This document shows positions 18,862 through 28,900 of a stretch of 64,000 bases of DNA, piece by piece. This DNA comes from Ardenticatenaceae bacterium (lineage in GTDB: Bacteria > Chloroflexota > Anaerolineae > Promineifilales > Promineifilaceae). A program made the translations under genes and the position numbers. Below the pieces are notes generated by a model. That model was not told the origin of the DNA, ran no database searches, and was given only the letters and a program-made list of their open reading frames with translations. Position 1 is the stretch's first letter. Each line of letters begins with the position of its first letter. The stretch is from positions 62,001-126,000 of the forward strand of contig JACKCC010000017.1 in assembly GCA_020634245.1 (NCBI GenBank), read 5' to 3'.

Positions 18862-20054
18862 ACGGCCCATTACAACGATGGCTGCACTCTGAGGCAGAAA
18901 GTCTTTGCACGGCTACGCTTCAGCGCGCACCCACACTACTGCCAGACCAGGAAGATGTGCTTAACTTCATAAATTTATTGGCCGACAATATTGGCGTGGC
19001 GCGTGAATCACAGTTGTCAACCATCCAATTTTGGGCGTTGACAACTATCGGGCATGATGCTCCGGCAGCATTTGATTGGTTGACGATTTTGCGCGTACTC
19101 AAACAGGAAATTAGCCTCAGACTACCCAGAGCATTCCCGGCACGTGATGTGATCGATTTTTTGCTGGAAATGGACAGCATTTACACTTTTGCTTTGATTG
19201 AAGCGTCTCGTTTGGCCAGCGACGTTGACCATTCAGCCAGTTTGCAGCATATGGCCGATCTAAAACGGGAAATTGAACGATTTGAACAAAGTAAATCAAA
19301 TTTTATCGCCATTTCTGCTCATGAATTGCGGACGCCGCTAACTATTGTTGAAGGGTACGCCAACATGCTGCGTTTTGAGACTGAGCCGGACAGCCGAATG
19401 CGTATTTTTGTCGATGGTTTGGAAAATGGCATCCAACGCATGAAACTCATCATCACCGATCTAATTGATATTTCTCTCATTGATTTACAATCTATTGATC
19501 TGAATTATCAAGAAGTTGATTTACAGCACTTGACGTTGATGGTTTCAGACAATCTGAACAAATACTTCAAAGAGCGGCAGGTCGCGTTTATTGTCATGCC
19601 GTTTGTGGGCGAGACGCGTACTTTTGGTGATCCGGAAAAGCTGGCCAAAGCTTTTGCTAAAGTGATAACCAATGGGCTGAAATACACGCCGGATGGCGGT
19701 CGAGTGACGATTACGGGGCATACAACCCTGTTGGAAGCTGCGGCCGGTGATGTTGCGGGGTACGTCAATATTCAAGTTACCGACACCGGCATCGGAATCG
19801 ATAAAGAGAATCTGGAAACGATTTTTGGTCGTTTTACAAGCACGGCTGATGTGACACTGCATTCGTCGAGCAAGACCAATTACAAGGGCGGCGGGCCAGG
19901 ATTGGGACTGCCTATTGTGCGCGGTATTGTAGAGGCGCATGGCGGCCGTATTTGGGCGGAAAGTACGGGTTGTAATGAGGAAACTTGTCCTGGCAGTGTG
20001 TTTCATATTGAGCTGCCAATCTGGCTGAAAAAGCCGCAGTTACCGGAGGGATAG
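18858..20054 (+). CDS. Soluble sensor histidine kinase
   Basis: A 398-residue kinase without membrane helices. Residues 1-130 have no recognised sensor fold. A short helical linker leads to the HisKA domain with His155 in FIAISAHELRTPLTIVEGY. The ATPase domain follows: N-box around Asn272 (ITNGLKYTPDGG), G1 DTGIGI at 309-314, and G2 GGGPGLGLPIV at 344-354. The start is TTG, overlapping the trmFO stop by four bases. No response regulator gene is adjacent, so it is an orphan and its output is unknown. The gene contains no ACGGCCGT. The C-terminus ends KKPQLPEG just before the next start, with one base between the genes. Confidence 0.9.
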   Translation: MNGPLQRWLHSEAESLCTATLQRAPTLLPDQEDVLNFINLLADNIGVARESQLSTIQFWALTTIGHDAPAAFDWLTILRVLKQEISLRLPRAFPARDVIDFLLEMDSIYTFALIEASRLASDVDHSASLQHMADLKREIERFEQSKSNFIAISAHELRTPLTIVEGYANMLRFETEPDSRMRIFVDGLENGIQRMKLIITDLIDISLIDLQSIDLNYQEVDLQHLTLMVSDNLNKYFKERQVAFIVMPFVGETRTFGDPEKLAKAFAKVITNGLKYTPDGGRVTITGHTTLLEAAAGDVAGYVNIQVTDTGIGIDKENLETIFGRFTSTADVTLHSSSKTNYKGGGPGLGLPIVRGIVEAHGGRIWAESTGCNEETCPGSVFHIELPIWLKKPQLPEG

Positions 20055-20055
20055 T

Positions 20056-21636
20056 GTGGAAATCAAAGTAGAGAGTAAGGTTACGGCCGTTACCGTTTAT
20101 CCCGATCGCGCCAAAATGACTTACAGTGGTCTTTGCAGCGCAGAGACCGGGAGCCATCAACTAATCATCGATGATTTGCCATTAGTGCTGGAACCCGAAA
20201 CTGTGCGAGTTAGTGGTGCAGGCAGCGCTCAGGTCCGGTTGTTGAGTGTTGACGTGCGCCGCCACCATTACGAAGAAACACCAGCCGAACGCGTACGACA
20301 ATTGGAACAAGAAATCGAGTCGATGAGCGATAAACTGCGCCAATTGGAAGATGACAAAGCCGGTTGGCTGGCCCATGCTCAATATCTGGACGGACTGCGA
20401 AAGGCTACGGCCGAATTTGCCAAAGGCCTTTCGCGTGGCAAATCGACGATTGATGATCAATTGCAGCTGACGCAATTTTTGCAAGAACAGGACAGCACCA
20501 TGCGGGCAGCTGTACGCCAATTGGAGGCCGAGCAGCGGGAGTTGAAGCGCCGTCTGGACAAATTACAGAGGGAATTGAAAGAGGTCAACTCGGCACGGCC
20601 CCGGCAGCGTTATCAGGCACAAATCGAAATTGAAGCGTTGACGGCTGGCGATTTTGCGCCGGAGTTGACCTGTCTGGTGCGTAATGCCGGATGGCAGCCA
20701 CTGTACGACGTGCGTCTGACGAACGACGGCGAGGTGGCCGTAGGCTATCTGGCGCAAATCACGCAAAATACGGGGCAGGATTGGCAAGACATTGATTTGG
20801 TCGTATCCACAGCGCGACCGGCATTGAATCAGCGGCTGCCTGAGCTAAAACCCTGGTTTGTAGATGAATTCCAGCCGCCGCAGCCCAAGATGCAAAGAGC
20901 CGCGTCGCTGCGGGCCGCGGCGGCTGATTTTGCTGATGCCGAACCGCCTGCACCGGCTCCGGCGATGGCGGCACCGGTTATTGAAGCTGAAGTGGCCGTG
21001 GCGGCGGTTCAGGATGGGGGCACGGCCGTTTCCTTTGCCGTCTTTGGTAAAAGCAGCATCCCCAGCGATGGGGCACCGCACAAAACAACGCTTAATCAAT
21101 TTTCCCTTCCACCCGAATTGGATTACCTGGCCATCCCCAAACACACCGATGCGGTCTACCGACGGGCCAAACTGACTAATTCTGGTCCTAGCCCGCTGTT
21201 GGCCGGTTCGGTTAACCTGTTTGTGGGTGATGAATTCATCGGCAGCAGCAAAATTGAGTACACGCCAGCCAACGGCGAAATCGAACTACTTTTGGGTGTT
21301 GAAGAGCGCATCACGGTTGAGCGCGAAATGATCAAACGCGATGTAGACAAGCGTTTACTGCGCGATAATCGCCAACTGCGGTATGGTTATGAAATCAAAA
21401 TCAAAAACTTGCTCCCAATGGCGGTCAAAATCGAACTGCAAGATCAGATTCCTGTCTCGCGGCATGAGCAAATCAAGATAAAATTGGAACGGGTGCAGCC
21501 AGAACCGGCGGAAAAATCAGAACTGAACATCCTGGAGTGGCAGCTAGGGCTGGCCGCCGGTGCAGAACAGGTAATTGGCTATGAATTTTCTGTCGAGCAT
21601 CCCCGGTCATTGCTTGTAATCGGTTTGTTGGATTAG
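20056..21636 (+). CDS. MuiA-family protein (DUF4140/DUF4139)
   Basis: A 526-residue protein of the 'mucoidy inhibitor A' family. The N-terminal domain opens with VTAVTVYPDRAKMTYSG, typical of DUF4140. A charged coiled coil spans about residues 75-190, and the C-terminal half is the beta-rich DUF4139 domain (NAGWQPLYDVRL, TGQDWQDIDLVVSTARP, GYEFSVEHP). A proline/alanine-rich insert lies near residues 290-320. I see no signal peptide or membrane helix. The start is a GTG one base after the kinase stop, so trmFO, the kinase and this gene form one tight plus-strand run. The biochemical role of the family is not established. Confidence 0.88.
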   Translation: MEIKVESKVTAVTVYPDRAKMTYSGLCSAETGSHQLIIDDLPLVLEPETVRVSGAGSAQVRLLSVDVRRHHYEETPAERVRQLEQEIESMSDKLRQLEDDKAGWLAHAQYLDGLRKATAEFAKGLSRGKSTIDDQLQLTQFLQEQDSTMRAAVRQLEAEQRELKRRLDKLQRELKEVNSARPRQRYQAQIEIEALTAGDFAPELTCLVRNAGWQPLYDVRLTNDGEVAVGYLAQITQNTGQDWQDIDLVVSTARPALNQRLPELKPWFVDEFQPPQPKMQRAASLRAAAADFADAEPPAPAPAMAAPVIEAEVAVAAVQDGGTAVSFAVFGKSSIPSDGAPHKTTLNQFSLPPELDYLAIPKHTDAVYRRAKLTNSGPSPLLAGSVNLFVGDEFIGSSKIEYTPANGEIELLLGVEERITVEREMIKRDVDKRLLRDNRQLRYGYEIKIKNLLPMAVKIELQDQIPVSRHEQIKIKLERVQPEPAEKSELNILEWQLGLAAGAEQVIGYEFSVEHPRSLLVIGLLD

Positions 21637-21690
21637 GGAGAGGTTCGATAGGTTCGCCGACCGCCCTTTCGAAGAAAAACGGAGGCAGTT

Positions 21691-22998
21691 ATTTCCGAAA
21701 AATTATTTGTTACAACGACCCCGCGTGAACGCGCATTTTTGGTGGGAGCAGAGTTGAAATCGGCACGGCCGTTACTGCCGGTAGAAGAAAGCCTGGAAGA
21801 ATTAGCGCGCCTGGCCGACACCGCCGGACTGGATGTCGTCGGTCAAACCATCCAGCGTTTCGAGCAGCCCCATCCGGCCACCTTTATCGGCCCTGGCAAG
21901 GTTGAGGAAATCAAAATATTGGTCGAAGACCTGAAAGCTGGCGTGATCATCTTCGATGATGAGCTGCTGCCGCGCCAACAGCGCGAACTAGAAAAAGAGT
22001 TTGGCGAAGACGTTAAAGTCATCGATCGGACAGCGCTGATTTTGGACATTTTTGCCCTGCACGCGCAAACCCGTGAAGGTAAATTACAGGTCGAACTGGC
22101 CCAGTTGGAATACCGCGTGCCTCGCCTGACACGTATGTGGACTCATCTGGCACGGCAGGCCGGCGGGCGGGCTGGCGGATCATCGGGCGGTGTCGGGCTG
22201 CGCGGCCCCGGCGAAACCCAGTTGGAAACCGACCGGCGCGAAATCGGCCGCCGCATTTCGGCGATTAAGAAGCAGTTGGATGCGGTACGCGCCCATCGGG
22301 AGCGCTACCGGGCCAAACGCCAGCAAACCGAGCTTCAAGTGGTCGCCATCGTGGGGTACACCAATGCTGGCAAATCCACACTGCTCAATCAAATCAGCGG
22401 TTCGAACGTGCTTTCGGCCGATATGCTGTTTGCCACGCTGGACCCCACCACGCGCAAAGTCGAGATGCCGGGCGGGCGCGAGATGCTGTTTACAGATACG
22501 GTCGGCTTCATTCAAAAATTGCCAACAGAAATTGTGGCAGCATTTCGGGCCACGCTGGAAGAAATCATTGACGCCAACATCTTGCTGCACGTGGTCGATG
22601 TGACCCATCCACAAGCCGCAGCGCAAATCGAGGCAGTCGAGGACACGCTGGCCGAACTGGAGGTTGATCATTTGCCGTGTGTAATGGCTTTGAACAAGAT
22701 TGACTTGCTGCCCGATGGTGTCGATCCCCTTCATGCGCTGGACATAACTGGGCCGGCAGTGGTGGTTTCTGCCCAGACTGGCCAGGGTATCGAGGAGCTG
22801 AAGGTGGCTCTTGAGGCAGCGATGGTTGGCTCTTTGCAGCCTATTCATGTGCTACTGCCGTACAATCGCGGTGATTTGTTATCGCTGTTTCATGAGCGCG
22901 GCCAGGTGGATGGTGAGGAACATGGGCCGGAGGGGTTTGTTTTGTACGGCCGTTTGCCCGCCCGTCTCATCCCCTATTTTGAGCCTTATCGCAACTAA
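21691..22998 (+). CDS. hflX: Ribosome-associated GTPase HflX, probable ATT start
   Basis: HflX splits stalled or idle ribosomes. Visible are the glycine-rich HflX linker (GGRAGGSSGGVGLRGPGE followed by TQLE), the coiled helical segment, P-loop GYTNAGKST, switch region ATLDPTTRKV, DTVGFIQKLP, and NKID. The first standard start in frame is GTG at 21739, but the conserved N-terminal stretch TTPRERAFLVGAEL lies partly before it. No ATG, GTG or TTG exists between the in-frame stop at 21649 and 21736. A GGAGG at 21681-21685 sits five bases before an ATT at 21691, which I take as the likely start, giving about 435 residues. If this is wrong, use 21739. The gene follows the MuiA-family gene by about 50 bp. 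Confidence 0.9.
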   Translation: MSEKLFVTTTPRERAFLVGAELKSARPLLPVEESLEELARLADTAGLDVVGQTIQRFEQPHPATFIGPGKVEEIKILVEDLKAGVIIFDDELLPRQQRELEKEFGEDVKVIDRTALILDIFALHAQTREGKLQVELAQLEYRVPRLTRMWTHLARQAGGRAGGSSGGVGLRGPGETQLETDRREIGRRISAIKKQLDAVRAHRERYRAKRQQTELQVVAIVGYTNAGKSTLLNQISGSNVLSADMLFATLDPTTRKVEMPGGREMLFTDTVGFIQKLPTEIVAAFRATLEEIIDANILLHVVDVTHPQAAAQIEAVEDTLAELEVDHLPCVMALNKIDLLPDGVDPLHALDITGPAVVVSAQTGQGIEELKVALEAAMVGSLQPIHVLLPYNRGDLLSLFHERGQVDGEEHGPEGFVLYGRLPARLIPYFEPYRN

Positions 22999-23030
22999 GA
23001 CAGGAATGTCAACTAAATAAGTTGGACAAC

Positions 23031-23060
23031 TTTCCCGGAAACTCCAAAGTTTCCGGGAAA
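23031..23060. terminator. 13-bp perfect hairpin after hflX
   Basis: TTTCCCGGAAACT, a CCAA loop, then its exact complement. No T-tract follows on the plus strand, so it may be a REP-like hairpin or RNA-stabilising stem rather than a classical terminator. Confidence 0.6.
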
Positions 23061-23081
23061 ATGAATGCAAAGGATGCATAG

Positions 23082-23288
23082 ATGAATCGTTTTCTGGATT
23101 GGCTGGGTGATTTTTTAGAAAAGCGGCGCGGTCTGCTGCCGCTGATTGGCTTGGGGCTGATTGTTTTAAATTTGATTTTGCAGATTGTACCCGGCCCAGG
23201 CAGCGGCTGGATTGTAGACAGCAATCTATTTTTGCATTTGGGGCTGATCGTGAGTTTGATTGGCATTCTGTTAATCCGGGTGTTGTGA
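23082..23288 (+). CDS. Small two-helix membrane protein
   Basis: A 68-residue protein with a charged amphipathic start (WLGDFLEKRRG), a first hydrophobic helix (LLPLIGLGLIVLNLILQIV, about 22-41), a short PGPGSGW loop and a second helix (LFLHLGLIVSLIGILLIRVL). I recognise no family. It stands between two hairpin-forming repeats (23031-23060 and 23294-23362) and follows hflX on the same strand by about 80 bp. The even hydrophobic pattern and clean ATG support a real gene. Function unknown. Confidence 0.6.
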   Translation: MNRFLDWLGDFLEKRRGLLPLIGLGLIVLNLILQIVPGPGSGWIVDSNLFLHLGLIVSLIGILLIRVL

Positions 23289-23293
23289 GTTTA

Positions 23294-23362
23294 ATGCGTC
23301 ATACGTCATGCGTCAGAAATAGTATTATGCATGACGTATGACGTATGACGCATGACGTATGA
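23294..23362. repeat. Inverted/tandem repeat of an ATGACGTATGACG unit
   Basis: A 22-bp arm (23294-23315) built of GCGTCATACGTCAT units is followed, after a 16-bp spacer, by its complement with one mismatch (23332-23353) and one further unit. It forms a strong hairpin between the small membrane protein and the M20 peptidase genes. It could act as a terminator or as a mobile intergenic repeat; no T-tract is present. Confidence 0.7.
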
Positions 23363-23371
23363 GCTTGTTAA

Positions 23372-24553
23372 ATGAATCAGATTGAGCGTATTGCCCAAAA
23401 AGCGCAGGTTCAAGTGGCGCTCGACAATTTGGCGGTGCAAACAGAGCAAATTGTCAAAACGGCCGTTGCCATCCAGCAAATCCCGGCTCCCACTTTTGCC
23501 GAAGCGGAGCGGGCGGTTTTCATTGAATCGCAATTTCGGGCCATTGGATTGACTGATGTGGTGCAGGATGCGTTGGGGAATGTGTACGGCCGTTACCCTT
23601 CCTACAAGCCAACAAAACCGCCGGTTATCATTTCCGCCCACAGCGACACCGTTTTCCCAGCCAGTACTGATTTAACCGTTCGTTATAACGGCCAGACTAT
23701 GTATGGGCCGGGACTGGGCGATAATTCAACCGGTGTGGCCGGTCTGCTTCATCTGGCGCAAACAATCATTGGTCACAATCTGGCCACCGCCGCTGACTTG
23801 TGGTTTGTGGCCAATGTCGGTGAAGAAGGTCTGGGGAATTTGCGGGGCATGCGGGCGGTTGTCGACCGGTTTGGTCAAAATGCAGTTTATATCGTTATCG
23901 AAGGCGGACTGTATGGCCAGATTTCACATCAAGCCATCGGCGTGTGCCGTTTTCGGATTGACGTGACCACAGCAGGCGGTCATTCCTGGGGCAATTTTGG
24001 CCAAAAGAATGCCATTCACGAATTAGCCCGCCTCATTACGGCCATTGACCGGCTGTCTGTCCCCCCATCGCCTAAAACGACCTATAACGTGGGCGTCATT
24101 GAAGGCGGTACGACGATAAACACAATTGCGGCCTCAGCCAGTATGCTTTTGGATTTGCGTTCAGAACATCCGGTGATGTTAGAGGAATTGGTAACGGCCG
24201 TATCCACCATTGTCCAAAATGCGCAAAACCGATTGTCAGGCTGTGGCGGCTGCGCGGTGACGATGACCCAAATCGGCAGCCGGCCGGCGGGCAGCATTCC
24301 GCGCAGCCATCCGCTGGTGCAGTTGGCCGAAGACGCGCTCCGCTTTGTCGGCTGCCAGCATATCAATTTTATTGCCGGCAGTACCGACGCCAATATTCCG
24401 TTGAGTGAGGGGATAACGGCCGTTTGCATTGGTCTGACTGAATCGGGCAATGCCCACCGGCTGGATGAATTTATCGATGTGACCCGTCTGGCCCAGGGTA
24501 TGCAGCAGCTTCTGCTGCTCACGCTGGCGGCGGCCGGTGTGGACAAGAATTAA
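23372..24553 (+). CDS. M20-family metallopeptidase
   Basis: A 393-residue zinc peptidase of the M20 (peptidase T/ArgE/DapE-like) clan. Metal and catalytic residues can be placed: His-x-Asp in ISAHSDT, the bridging Asp in GPGLGDNSTG, Glu-Glu in VGEEGLGN, and the late His in GNAHRLDEF. The dimerisation domain with its conserved His (GGHSWGNFG) is in the middle. The substrate cannot be told from sequence; tripeptides or acylated amino acids are typical. No signal peptide, so it is cytoplasmic. The start is the ATG at 23372, right after a hairpin repeat. It is separated by a second hairpin (24551-24655) from the following acyl-CoA dehydrogenase gene, so probably expressed on its own. Confidence 0.88.
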   Translation: MNQIERIAQKAQVQVALDNLAVQTEQIVKTAVAIQQIPAPTFAEAERAVFIESQFRAIGLTDVVQDALGNVYGRYPSYKPTKPPVIISAHSDTVFPASTDLTVRYNGQTMYGPGLGDNSTGVAGLLHLAQTIIGHNLATAADLWFVANVGEEGLGNLRGMRAVVDRFGQNAVYIVIEGGLYGQISHQAIGVCRFRIDVTTAGGHSWGNFGQKNAIHELARLITAIDRLSVPPSPKTTYNVGVIEGGTTINTIAASASMLLDLRSEHPVMLEELVTAVSTIVQNAQNRLSGCGGCAVTMTQIGSRPAGSIPRSHPLVQLAEDALRFVGCQHINFIAGSTDANIPLSEGITAVCIGLTESGNAHRLDEFIDVTRLAQGMQQLLLLTLAAAGVDKN

Positions 24554-24655
24554 TCCACAGATTGCCCAGATTTCGCAGATTAAGCCCTAAGTGGAACGAC
24601 GTGGAGCGACAGCGAAACGACAAAATCTGCGCCATCTGCGTAATCTGCGGATAAG
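24551..24655. repeat. Intergenic inverted repeat of AATCTGCG units
   Basis: The left arm TAATCCACAGATTGCCCAGA and following bases (24551-24582) pair imperfectly with AATCTGCGCCATCTGCGTAA and following bases (24624-24655). Each arm is itself a short tandem of an 11-bp ATCTGCG-type unit. Similar hairpins built from related GCAGAG/GCAAAG units lie at 46165-46238 and 52746-52815. Confidence 0.75.
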
Positions 24656-24671
24656 AAATGGAGGAAGTGTG

Positions 24672-25820
24672 ATGGATTTTCAATTGAGTGAGGAACAGCG
24701 GGAATTTCGCCATTTTGTCCATGAATTTGTGGCTAAAGAAGTGAAACCGATGGCCCGCCACACGGATGAAACGGGCGAATTTAACTGGACGGCCGTTCAC
24801 AAGATGGGACCCATTGGTTTGTTAGGGTTGGAAGTGCCGGAAATGTATGGCGGCGCGGCCGTGGACTCGATCAGCGCCGCCATTGCCGTGGAAGAATTGG
24901 GCTGGGGCTGTGGCTCGACGGCGTTGGCCGTTTCGGCCCACAACGGACTGGCGCTCGGCCCTATCGTTCGTTACGGTTCAGAAGTGCAAAAACAGGAATG
25001 GCTGCCCCGGTTGGCCACCGGTAAAGGGAAATTGGCCTGCCTTTCGCTGACCGAGCCGGGGGCCGGTTCGGATATTCAGGGTGGGGTGCGGACAACGGCC
25101 GTTAAAGAAGGCGATTCCTGGGTGATTGATGGCAGCAAAATGTGGATGACCAACGCCTCTATTTCCGATTTGATGGTCGTCTTGGTACGCACCGACAAAG
25201 CGGGCGGCAGTCGCAACCTCAGTCACATTCTGGTACCTACCGGCACGCCGGGCGTCACCATTGCCCCCGCTGAAAAGAAGATGGGGCTGAAAGGGTCGCC
25301 GACCCATGCCGTCACGTTCGATGAGGTGCGGGTTCCGTTGAGTAATTTGCTGGGGACGGAAGGGTATGGTTTGCGGCAGACATTGGAGACGTTGGATCAC
25401 GGCCGTATCAGCATTGGCGCTTTGGCGGTTGGATTGGCTCAGGCGGCGTATGAAGCGGCGCTCAAATATGCCCAGGAACGGGAAACCTTTGGTCAGACCA
25501 TCGCCCATCATCAAGCGATCCAGTGGATGCTGGCCGACGCCGCCACCGAAATTGAGGCGGCGCGTTTGATGGTGTACTGGGCGGCCTGGCTTAAACAAAC
25601 GGGAGCGCGGTTCACCAAACAGGCAGCCATGGCCAAACTATTTGCCACCGAGGTCAGCGAACGGGTGTGCCGCAATGCCATTCAGATTCATGGGGGCTAC
25701 GGCTACAGCAGCGAATTCGAGGTCGAGCGTATTTATCGTGATACGCGTTTGATGACCATTGGGGAAGGGACCAGCGAGATTCAGCGGCTGGTTATTGCCC
25801 GGCACATTTTGAATTTGTAG
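24672..25820 (+). CDS. Acyl-CoA dehydrogenase
   Basis: A flavoenzyme that oxidises an acyl-CoA to the trans-2-enoyl-CoA. The 382-residue length is standard. Visible are the N-terminal MDFQLSEEQREFR, FAD/substrate blocks ACLSLTEPGAGSD and WVIDGSKMWMTN, and the C-terminal ETFGQTIAHHQAIQWMLAD, IQIHGGYGYSSEFEVERIYR and GEGTSEIQRLVIARHIL. The glutamate of the last block is the usual catalytic base position in short/medium-chain enzymes. The start is the ATG at 24672 after GAGGAAG; an upstream in-frame extension to 24591 runs through the intergenic repeat and is not credible. The acyl chain is not determined; a branched-chain substrate is possible since an enoyl-CoA hydratase and a biotin carboxylase are also encoded here. 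Confidence 0.93.
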   Translation: MDFQLSEEQREFRHFVHEFVAKEVKPMARHTDETGEFNWTAVHKMGPIGLLGLEVPEMYGGAAVDSISAAIAVEELGWGCGSTALAVSAHNGLALGPIVRYGSEVQKQEWLPRLATGKGKLACLSLTEPGAGSDIQGGVRTTAVKEGDSWVIDGSKMWMTNASISDLMVVLVRTDKAGGSRNLSHILVPTGTPGVTIAPAEKKMGLKGSPTHAVTFDEVRVPLSNLLGTEGYGLRQTLETLDHGRISIGALAVGLAQAAYEAALKYAQERETFGQTIAHHQAIQWMLADAATEIEAARLMVYWAAWLKQTGARFTKQAAMAKLFATEVSERVCRNAIQIHGGYGYSSEFEVERIYRDTRLMTIGEGTSEIQRLVIARHILNL

Positions 25821-25905
25821 GCTAGAGGAAGGAGCTAGAGCTAGAGGGGGAAACGGCCGTTTTTCGTTGTCTGTTTTTTGTTGATTGTTGGTGGGAACGG
25901 TCTGC

Positions 25906-25947
25906 AAGAAAAGAGCGGGGCCTGAACATAGGCCCCGCTCTTTTCTT
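25906..25947. terminator. Strong bidirectional terminator, 17-bp stem
   Basis: AAGAAAAGAGCGGGGCC pairs perfectly with GGCCCCGCTCTTTTCTT across an 8-base loop. The A/T-rich stem base gives a U-tract in both directions. It lies between the convergent acyl-CoA dehydrogenase and surface-protein genes and overlaps the last base of the latter's stop region. Confidence 0.9.
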
Positions 25948-28900
25948 TACGGCTTGCTGACTCTAAGCGTGTAGGGTGGGGAATTGGCGGGGATAACGGC
26001 CGTGTAGATTCGTACATAGTAAGTGCCCGCTTCCAGCACACCTATATTGGCGATGCCGCTGGGGGTGATATCCGCCACCTGGGCAAGCAGGGGCGGATCT
26101 GCACAATTAGAGTCGGAATAGACGAGCATCTGTCCATCCACAGGCAAATAATTACTGATTTGAACAGAAATACTGGATTGGGCAGCAAGCGTGAATTTGT
26201 ACCAATCCTCCTTATCGTCGGGCAAAAATCGGTAAGAGGTGTTGATGGAAATCGCAAATGCTTCACAAGCTGAATTGTTAGGTTCGCCGTATACGTAATT
26301 ATTGAAAATAGCCGGCAGATAAACAATCGGCTGCGGGTTAATCACAATCGCGAATGTTTTCTGGCTGATGCTGCCACCGTCGCCGTCAACGGCCGTAAAC
26401 TGGAAGCTGTCACTCTCCGTATTCGTCTTGTCGTGGGCGTAGGAGAGCAGCCCGTTGTTAATGTCGGCCTGGGTGAGGGTGCTGTTGACAGTTAATGGGA
26501 CCCCGTTCCGCTTGAGCTGACCGTTGACCGGCAATATTTTAATCGTATAGACCAATTCCGAAGTTGAGTTATCCAAATCGGTAATTCTAAGCAAAGTGTT
26601 GTTGATAACACCCGTTTGGCCATAATCAACCGTCAATCCGGCGTTGATGAGCAAAACGGGGAGATCGTTTACCGGATGGATGGTGATGGTGCTGGTGGCC
26701 ACATTGCTGCTCAGTGCGCCATCGTTTACGGTTGCGGTCACGGTACGGTATGATGCTGTGGGATCCTGCGAAGTGTTGTTGTATTTAAGAGACCGCAGTA
26801 CAGTCTGATAATGACTGACTGTGTCTATCCCGACCAATGTTAAAACGCCTGTAGCGGGGTTGTAACTGGCCGATATGCTCGTACCGCTGGTGTTGACTGA
26901 AAGAGATTCGGCCGTGCCATCGGGATGCGTAGACAAAACGGCCGTAGCCGTCAATAAATTGTTGTTGTCGGCGTCAAATACGAGCGATGCGCTGTCAACA
27001 ATGGCTACTGCGCCGCCGTCTTCGGTGAAATCAGCGGCAAAATTGGTGCCGGTAGTAGCGCCATTCAAATCGATAGAAGGAGCGTCGTTTACTGGGTTGA
27101 TTGTGATGGCAAACAGTGTACTGTCAATAGTGCCGCCACTGCCGTCTTCAACCGCAAATGTGAAGCTGTCGCTTATGGTCTCGCTGCCATCGTGGGCGTA
27201 AGCGAGTTTGTTGTTGTTAATATCAGCCTGGGTAAACGTGGCGTTTAAGGCAAGCGGTGTGCCGTTGAACAGCAAATTACCATGAAGGGGCAAGACTTCC
27301 AAACGGTAGGTTAGCTGAACGGCCGTATTGTCCACATCAGTAACGCTCAAACGCAAACTTGTAATGGTACTGGTCGCCTGCTCGTCTAAAGTAAGTCCGG
27401 TATTGACAGCCAACACAGGTGAATCATTGTCCGGATTCACTGAAATATTGAAAGTGGTCACCCCAATCGTGCCGCCACTGCTGTCGGAAACTGTAAATGT
27501 AAAACTGTCGCTGGGCAATTCGCTCGCGTCGTGGCTGTAATCGACGAGGCTGTTGTTAATATCGGCCTGCGTAAACGTGTTGTTGGTTATCAATGGCACG
27601 TTAGACAAGAGCAAATCGCCATGTGCCGGTGGTGTGATGACCGTGTAGATGATTTGTGAACTTGTGTTGTCCACATCATCAACAAACAAACGAGCGACAG
27701 AAATAGTCGCGTCACCGCCTTCATTAACCGGCAGCGTGATGTTATTGACGAGAATAGGCGCATCATTAACGGGCGTGATAGATACAAAACTTTCGGTCAA
27801 ATTGCTGTTATCGGTGCCGTCGTTTACTCTAACTTCGATAACTCTACCAGCAGTATTCGGGTTTTGGGACGTGTTGTTATAGGAAAGCGTGCGCAAAACG
27901 GTTTGGAAATCGGTCAGCGGGGCCGGACCGGTAATGGAAAGGATGCTGGTGGTGGTGCTGTAAACGGCCGTTATCCCCGTCACCCCCGTATTCACACTCA
28001 AAGATTCGGCCATGCCATCTAACGGATTCGTTAACACAGCCCGGGCAGATGCCAAAACGAGGTTATCAACATCAGTAATAAGCAGATCTGTATCCACAAT
28101 TCTAACAGCCCCGCCATCTTCAGTAAAAGCCGAGCTAAAACCATATGATGAGCCACCGCCTGGACCATTCAGGTCCAGGATTGGTGGATCATTGATACTG
28201 TAAACATATAAAGCGGCCGTTTCCGTATCTGTACTATAGGCAGTTGTGCCCCCGGTTTGAGAAATGTTGACGTTGATGTTGCCGATACCACCCGTGGTCA
28301 AATCCCAGGCTCGGAACGTAATGTTTCCGGCAGTGCCAGAGTAGTTAAGCTGCGGTACAAAACGAATGCGAGACTGAGAACCTAACAGCGTTGCACTGGT
28401 AGACGAAACGCTAAAGCCAGACCAATTCAACCCGCCATTGATTGAATACTGCCAGACCCCATGTAAATTATCAACACCAATGACGGCAATACCTTCCTCG
28501 CTGTTGGCATCCACATCAGTGATCCGATCGCCGCCGGCGCTGGCCACAATCGCCGCCACCGAATCGCCAGGATTCGTTATGTTGTCTTCACCAATGCTCG
28601 TCAAAAACAAATCGCCACTGTCATCCAACACAGGCGCATCGTTGACAGCCAATACGGTCAACGTTGCCGTTTCGGTGCCTGTACTGTAAGGTGTTGTTGT
28701 GCCATTGGTATTCACGTTGATATGGATATCACCGCTGGCACCGGTTGTCTGATCCCACGCACGGAAGCTGATGGTTCCCGCCGAGCCATTGTAATTGGCA
28801 TTAGGTACAAAGCGGATAAATTCTGACGTATCCAGCAGGACGGCGTTAAAATTGGATACCGCACCAAAGAGATTCCAATTGCTGCCGTCAAGTGAATACT

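Noticed and set aside
17920..18870. 316-codon minus-strand frame opposite trmFO
   Set aside because: trmFO on the plus strand has diagnostic motifs throughout.
22180..22848. 222-codon minus-strand frame opposite hflX
   Set aside because: It covers the GTPase motifs of hflX; no recognisable product.
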